18,920 nt of DNA from Thermoleophilia bacterium. GTDB taxonomy: Bacteria; Actinomycetota; Thermoleophilia; Gaiellales; Gaiellaceae. Within the stretch, counting starts at the first letter, position 1. Each line of letters starts with the position of its first letter. The notes under the pieces are model-generated. The model made no database searches and was not told where the DNA came from. It worked only from the letters and a program-made list of their open reading frames with translations. Below, piece by piece: positions 14,999 to 18,920 of this stretch. The stretch is taken from NCBI GenBank assembly GCA_025934335.1, contig JAICYG010000038.1, positions 1 to 18,920 on the forward strand, in the 5' to 3' direction. A program made the position numbers and the translations under genes.

Positions 14999-16270
14999 TT
15001 GAGATCCAGATGGTTCCTAGCAGCGGCGCTCGCCGTCGTCGCGATTCTCGCCGCACTCGGCGCGCGCGCGACACACGCGTCGGCCCTCGCAGGGCAGCTC
15101 ACGGTAACCGGGCCGTGGCAGGGGAAGAACGCTGCGGCGTTCGGCCAGGTGCTGGCCGGCTTCGAGAAGCAGAACCCCGGTGTGACCGTGACGTACAAGC
15201 CGGCGACGGGAGACGTCGCAACGGCGCTTCAGCAATCGGCGGGGGCACAGCAGGCGCAGTTGGCCGTGCTCACCCTGCCGACGGACCTGAAGGCGATGAC
15301 GACAATGGCGCACAGCGGCGCTCTTCGGCCGATCGACTTCGCCGCGTCCGCCGTGGACAAGAACTACGCGTTCACGTGGAAGCGCTCGGGAGTCGTCGAC
15401 GGGAAGCTGACCGGCCTTGTGTTCGACGCCACCAACACCTCGGCGTTCTGGTACGACACGAAGGCTCTCGCGTCCCTGGGGCTCCAGGCGCCCAACAGCC
15501 TGAGCGGCCTCAAGCAGATGGTGGGGCGGATCAAGGCTCACGGCCTGACCCCGTACGCCGTCAGTGGCCACGACCAGGTGGCGCTGCCGAACCTGTTCGA
15601 GAACCTCTACCTCGCTCTCCAGGGCAACAGCCGCTACGACAAGCTGGTGAGCGGGCAGCTGCGCTGGAGCGACCCGAGCGTTACGTCGACGCTGCGCGTG
15701 TTCAAGCAGATGTTCGGCACCGGGCTCTCCGGCGGGACGGCATCGCTCGGCAGCTCGTATTCGACCGCCGTCAAGAAGGTCTTCGGGAGCCCGATGAAGG
15801 CCTACCTGGTCCCGGGTGGCAGTGACGTGCTGCCGGTCGTCACGGGCTCGCCCGTGATGCGGCCGCTGTCGCAGTTCTCGACGTTCGCGTTCCCGCGCAC
15901 GAGCGCCAAGGCGCCGCCGCGCGTGATCGGAAGTGCGCACGCCGTCGTCATGACGAAGGACACGCCGGAGGCGCGTGCACTGGTCGACTACCTGGCGACG
16001 CCCGAAGCGGCGACGACCTGGGTGCAGCAGGCGACGAACGTCCTCTCGCCGAACCGCAAGGTCGCTGCCGACGCGTACGCCGAAACGGCGCTTCGGGGCC
16101 TCGCACAGTCGCTCACGACTGCGAACGTGTTCCGGTACTCCGCCGCCGACGTGCAGGGCGCGAAGGTGAAGAAGGTGCTGAGCCTTCAGCTCACGCGTTA
16201 CCTGCAGGGGAAAGACACGATCGGCGACGTCACGAGCCGATTGATGATCGCCGCGGGCGAGCAGTACTAG
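14999..16270 (+). CDS. Family 1 extracellular solute-binding protein (sugar ABC type), orphan
   Basis: 423 residues from TTG 14999; the SD GGAGG (14988-14992) is six bases upstream and fixes the start. Residues 1-29 form a signal peptide (RSRWFLAAALAVVAILAALGA) with likely signal-peptidase I sites near THA or ASA, and there is no lipobox cysteine. The mature part has the MalE-like pattern: TVTGPWQGKNAAAFGQVLAGFEKQNPGV at the start, FDATNTSAFWYDTKALASLGL, a domain crossover near GLTPYAVSGHD, and LVDYLATPEAATTWVQQATN near the C-terminus. It would bind a sugar or similar solute outside the cell. No permease or ATPase gene is adjacent, so it must share a transporter or act as a sensor ligand. A hairpin follows ten bases after the stop. 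Confidence 0.87.
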   Translation: MRSRWFLAAALAVVAILAALGARATHASALAGQLTVTGPWQGKNAAAFGQVLAGFEKQNPGVTVTYKPATGDVATALQQSAGAQQAQLAVLTLPTDLKAMTTMAHSGALRPIDFAASAVDKNYAFTWKRSGVVDGKLTGLVFDATNTSAFWYDTKALASLGLQAPNSLSGLKQMVGRIKAHGLTPYAVSGHDQVALPNLFENLYLALQGNSRYDKLVSGQLRWSDPSVTSTLRVFKQMFGTGLSGGTASLGSSYSTAVKKVFGSPMKAYLVPGGSDVLPVVTGSPVMRPLSQFSTFAFPRTSAKAPPRVIGSAHAVVMTKDTPEARALVDYLATPEAATTWVQQATNVLSPNRKVAADAYAETALRGLAQSLTTANVFRYSAADVQGAKVKKVLSLQLTRYLQGKDTIGDVTSRLMIAAGEQY

Positions 16271-16279
16271 CGATGTGCC

Positions 16280-16306
16280 CGGCGGCGGGACCCCAGCCCG
16301 CCGCCG
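16280..16306 (+). terminator. Hairpin terminator after the solute-binding protein gene
   Basis: CGGCGGCGGG (16280-16289) pairs perfectly with CCCGCCGCCG (16297-16306) around a 7-base loop. It lies ten bases past the TAG stop. No T-run follows, which is common in GC-rich actinobacteria. Confidence 0.65.
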
Positions 16307-16327
16307 CGCCCTCCTGCAAACACCGAC

Positions 16328-16354
16328 TAGGATCGAGCCGTGCCGCACCGGTAG
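16328..16354 (+). promoter_or_regulatory. Orphan promoter-like sequence followed by a 4-codon frame
   Basis: TAGGAT (16328-16333), CGAGCC, then GTG at 16340, the same layout as before 18610. The frame stops at once (TAG 16352-16354), although downstream codons in that frame stay open past the neighbouring convergent gene's end. It may be a remnant of a lost gene; weak evidence. Confidence 0.2.
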
Positions 16355-16377
16355 CGGCGCGATCTCGTTGCGCTGTA

Positions 16378-16394
16378 CGCCGCCACCGGCGGCG
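16378..16394 (-). terminator. Possible terminator hairpin for the minus-strand glycosyltransferase gene
   Basis: CGCCGCC (16378-16384), loop ACC, and GGCGGCG (16388-16394) form a perfect 7-bp stem 58 bases downstream of the minus-strand stop. There is no U-tail on that strand. It lies in the roughly 180-base gap between two convergent genes; apart from this, the 16280 hairpin and the promoter-like site, nothing else was seen there. Confidence 0.35.
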
Positions 16395-16451
16395 AGCTGA
16401 CGCGGACGAAGCGGGGGTGGGGTGGACGATCGTCGGGTGACGTCGAAGGCG

Positions 16452-18521
16452 TCAGCACGAAGAGGTCTCGTCGGCGAGCGATATGCGGCCGATCTGGACG
16501 CCGCGGACGCGCGACTGGTAGATGCCGGCGCGCGTGCCAAGGTCGCCCCACACACGCGTCGAGCCGTCGCCGCGCACGCGCACGGTGCCGTAGCCGTGCG
16601 GCGGGACGCAGACGAACGTGCCGACGTCCTCGTCCTGGTCTGCATCGACGAACGTGGTGCTGCGGTCGACCGTCACGCCGAGGCGCGCGGAGTGGGCGAG
16701 CACGTGGAAGGTGATGTATCGCCGGATCGGGTGCTGCTGCCCGGCGAGCGGAAAGATGCGCAGCGTCGCCGTGCGGCCGGGCACGGTGAAGCCGTCGTCG
16801 TCGAGGCCGAACGAGATCCAGTCTGCGTGCCAGGAGCGGCCGGCGTCGATCAGCCGCACGTCCCGCGTCAGCGAGACGCTCGTGCCGCGAACGCGGAACC
16901 GTGTCTCGAGGTCGCTCTGCGCGACGTACCGTGTCGGTGACGTGGACGCCCGTCCGGTTTGCGGGTCGAAGCGGAGGTCGAGCTTCGGGAACGTCGACTG
17001 GATCTCCGCGAACTTGTTGCCCGGATACGCCGCGCGGACGACCGAGCGGTTCCAGAACTCGAGATCCCACCAGTAGCCCGCGGTCGCCCAGTAGTCGCCC
17101 TGGATCTGGGCGTACGGGATCATCGTCACGTCGGCGTTCGGGCCGAGCTCGCGGTCGATCCAGTCGAAGACGATGCCCTGCGAGAGCGTGATCGGGCGGC
17201 CCGACGTGCCGTCGACGCGGAAGAGGCGCTCGAACGCGTAGGCAGTCTCGCCGACGAGCGCAGCGCCGGTCGCGGCGACAAGGACGACTGCGACGAGACG
17301 CCGCGGCAGCAGGGCACGCGCCAGCACGACGATCGCGAGCAGTAGCAGCGCCGCGCCCACGAGCATCCACCGGCCGCCGTTCCGCCGGATGTAGTCGTCG
17401 AGGATCGAGACGGGTGTGTCGACGTTCAACTTCACGAACGTCGGCAGTGGCGCAACGAGCAGCGATCCCACGACGAGTGCCGCCGCCGCAGTGACCGTCC
17501 AGGACGACAGCCGCCTGCTCTCGAGTGCGCCGACGAAGCCGATGAGGAGGAGCGGCGCGAGGTAGAACAGATACCGGTCGCGCGCGAGGCCGTCGCCGAA
17601 GCGGAGGTCGAACGACGTCACCTCGAGCAGGAGGAAGAGCGCCGCCGTGAGCGAGGTGACCGCCGTCCCGGAGTCGAGGGCGCGTGACACGAGCCAGGCG
17701 ATCCCGAGGATCGGCGGCAGCAGGCCGAGGCCGAGCGCGAGCGTCTCGACGTGCTCGAGGAGCGATCGCGGCACGTCTGTGTCGAGCAGCGATCCCTGCG
17801 TCGCCGCGTTGTAGGCGCCGAACACGTTGTGGCCGGTGGCCGAGAGGAGGATCGCGACGAGCGCGACCGCCGCGAGCGCCGACCACAGGACCCGGTGGCC
17901 GAGCACCGCGCGCCGGAGGCTGCGCTCTCGCGCGAGCACCGCCACCGGCGCGACGGCGAACAGCACCAGGAACTGCGTCCGCGCACCCCACGCGACGGCG
18001 ACTCCCAGCAGCGCGAGCGCGTCGTTCCGCCACGACGGCGCCTCGACCGTGCGGCTGACGAGGTACACGCCCCAGAGGAACGCCGGGTACGCGGTCGCCT
18101 CCGAGAGCACGAACGACGCGAGCACGAGCCACGGCACCAGCACGGCGAGCGCCGCCGCGGAGTAGGCGGCGAGGCGCGTGCGCACGAGCCGGCGGGCGAG
18201 CAGGTAGGCCGGGACGACGGCAGAGGTCATGGCCACGGCGTTGAACGTGTGCGCGCGCACGAGGAAGTCGGGCACGAGACCGCCGTTGACGAACGGCGAG
18301 AGCAGCACCGGGTAGAGCTGGTTCGCGAACGGCACTCGCTGTCCGTGCAGGTGGGGGAGCGGCGAGCCGGTTCGCGCGACGCTGAACGCCAGCCGCTCGT
18401 ACAGAAGCTCGTCCGTCATCACGAACCAGTCGACGACCCGCCGCGCGGGGATCGAGAGCGCGGTCGCGGCCGCCGCCCAGACGGCGAGGAGCGGCAGCAG
18501 GCGGAGGAGGGGGCGCGGCAC
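16452..18521 (-). CDS. GT-C-type polytopic membrane protein, probable glycosyltransferase
   Basis: 689 residues read from GTG at 18521 (complement). The frame is open further upstream, but those residues lack hydrophobic or family character, while MPRPLLRLLPLLAVWAAAATA is a natural first membrane segment. Roughly 10-12 hydrophobic segments fill residues 1-420. The first large outside loop carries MTDELLYE with Asp37-Glu38, the acidic pair typical of lipid-phosphosugar-dependent GT-C enzymes, followed by ARTGSPLPHLHGQRVPFANQLYP. Residues about 430-689 form a soluble extracytoplasmic domain. The likely role is transfer of a sugar from a polyprenyl carrier onto a cell-surface glycan or protein. 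Donor and acceptor are unknown. It is divergent from the SGNH hydrolase gene, with an 88-base shared upstream region. Confidence 0.8.
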   Translation of the reverse strand: MPRPLLRLLPLLAVWAAAATALSIPARRVVDWFVMTDELLYERLAFSVARTGSPLPHLHGQRVPFANQLYPVLLSPFVNGGLVPDFLVRAHTFNAVAMTSAVVPAYLLARRLVRTRLAAYSAAALAVLVPWLVLASFVLSEATAYPAFLWGVYLVSRTVEAPSWRNDALALLGVAVAWGARTQFLVLFAVAPVAVLARERSLRRAVLGHRVLWSALAAVALVAILLSATGHNVFGAYNAATQGSLLDTDVPRSLLEHVETLALGLGLLPPILGIAWLVSRALDSGTAVTSLTAALFLLLEVTSFDLRFGDGLARDRYLFYLAPLLLIGFVGALESRRLSSWTVTAAAALVVGSLLVAPLPTFVKLNVDTPVSILDDYIRRNGGRWMLVGAALLLLAIVVLARALLPRRLVAVVLVAATGAALVGETAYAFERLFRVDGTSGRPITLSQGIVFDWIDRELGPNADVTMIPYAQIQGDYWATAGYWWDLEFWNRSVVRAAYPGNKFAEIQSTFPKLDLRFDPQTGRASTSPTRYVAQSDLETRFRVRGTSVSLTRDVRLIDAGRSWHADWISFGLDDDGFTVPGRTATLRIFPLAGQQHPIRRYITFHVLAHSARLGVTVDRSTTFVDADQDEDVGTFVCVPPHGYGTVRVRGDGSTRVWGDLGTRAGIYQSRVRGVQIGRISLADETSSC

Positions 18522-18595
18522 CGCACAGGTTCTACCGGCCGCGCCTGCCTGCAAGGCATCTGTAAGGACGCCGGGAGGCCCGCGAGGGCGGCCGG

Positions 18596-18609
18596 TACGA
18601 TCGAGCGCG
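18596..18609 (+). promoter_or_regulatory. Candidate -10 for a leaderless SGNH hydrolase transcript
   Basis: TACGAT (18596-18601) is a good TAnnnT match, followed by CGAGCGCG and ATG at 18610. There is no SD, so the transcript probably begins at or next to the start codon. No clear -35 box. It lies in the 88-base divergent gap with the glycosyltransferase gene. Confidence 0.45.
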
Positions 18610-18920
18610 ATGAAGGGGGTCATCGCCCTGGCGCTAGCGGCGCTGGCGTCGCTCGCCGTCGTCACGACGTCGCCTGCGCGCGCCCGCGCGACCCAGCACG
18701 TCACCCTGATCGGCGACTCGGTCGCCGACGCGATCGCCGAGGACTCCACCGCGGTCGCGATCCTCGGGCAGGGGATCGACCTCGATCTGCAGGTCGCCCC
18801 GTGCCGGCGCGTCGACGGGGACGGCTGCCCCTACCAGGGCGTTCGCCCGCCGAGCGTCGTGCAGCTCGTGCAGTCGCTCGGCGCGAAGATCGGGCCGTAC
18901 GTCGTCGTGTCCGTCGGCTA
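18610..18920 (+). CDS. Secreted SGNH/GDSL-type hydrolase (3' partial)
   Basis: 103 residues are visible from ATG 18610 before the window ends. Residues 1-27 form a signal peptide (KGVIALALAALASLAVVTT, cleavage near ARA). IGDSVAD at residues 34-40 is block I of the SGNH family with nucleophile Ser37. VVVSVGY at the edge is where block III (GxND) normally begins. Two cysteines flank VAPCRRVDGDGC and may form a disulfide outside the cell. This branch resembles the SGNH domains attached to surface acyltransferases. It could add or remove O-acyl groups on envelope glycans, which would match the divergent glycosyltransferase. The catalytic Asp-His pair lies beyond the window, so activity cannot be confirmed. 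Confidence 0.8.
   Translation, partial: MKGVIALALAALASLAVVTTSPARARATQHVTLIGDSVADAIAEDSTAVAILGQGIDLDLQVAPCRRVDGDGCPYQGVRPPSVVQLVQSLGAKIGPYVVVSVG

Noticed and set aside
14563..15825. Reading the VOC frame through as one 420-residue fusion protein
   Set aside because: After residue 105 the sequence is Arg-rich noise and lies out of frame over the well-supported solute-binding protein gene.
18522..18749. Upstream extension of the glycosyltransferase-like protein by 76 residues
   Set aside because: The extension is not hydrophobic, overlaps the divergent SGNH gene start, and precedes the natural first membrane segment.
1..18920. CRISPR arrays, tRNA/rRNA genes, insertion sequences, attachment sites
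   Set aside because: No regularly spaced repeats, cloverleaf-like segments, transposase domains or terminal inverted repeats were seen on either strand.

Overview
The window is GC-rich (roughly 70% by eye) and dense. It uses many GTG and TTG starts, 4-base ATGA/GTGA stop-start overlaps, and start codons that lack a Shine-Dalgarno (SD) sequence but have a TAnnnT-like hexamer just upstream. This fits a high-GC actinobacterium, perhaps of the Thermoleophilia (Gaiellales/Solirubrobacterales) type. That placement is an inference, because no rRNA or marker gene is present. No tRNA, rRNA, CRISPR array, insertion sequence or phage gene was seen, and no gene-free stretch exceeds 300 bases.

Region 1 (1-11879) is one unbroken plus-strand operon. 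It opens with a complete branched-chain/amino-acid-type ABC importer: binding protein (5' end cut by the window), two ATPases and two permeases. Eight enzyme genes follow without a gap: two tandem ketopantoate-reductase-family proteins, a creatinase-like M24 protein that has lost most metal ligands, a short tryptophan 2,3-dioxygenase-family heme protein, an aldo/keto reductase, an ornithine cyclodeaminase/mu-crystallin-family protein without the catalytic Asp, a threonine-dehydratase-like PLP enzyme, and a class V aminotransferase of the VC1184 type. From the first ATPase onward every neighbouring pair overlaps by 4 to 34 bases, so twelve genes look translationally coupled. A perfect 14-bp hairpin separates the binding-protein gene from the rest and may set a high binding-protein to transporter ratio. 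The simplest reading is import and breakdown of an amino-acid-like compound by a pathway I cannot match to a textbook route. Dioxygenase, hydrolase, dehydratase and imine-reductase chemistry are all present, but no kynurenine formamidase or ectoine deacetylase is visible.

Region 2 (11904-13526) encodes a secreted protein with an Rv2525c/DUF1906 glycoside-hydrolase-like domain, a proline linker, a beta-rich domain and a fibronectin type III domain. It is followed by a 43-residue zinc-ribbon gene (13621-13752).

Region 3 (13935-16270) holds a DHFR/RibD-like reductase, a glyoxalase/VOC gene whose reading frame breaks near 14870, and an orphan family-1 sugar-type solute-binding protein followed by a hairpin terminator.

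Region 4 (16452-18920) is a divergent pair: a minus-strand GT-C-type membrane glycosyltransferase-like protein, and a plus-strand secreted SGNH/GDSL hydrolase that runs off the window end.
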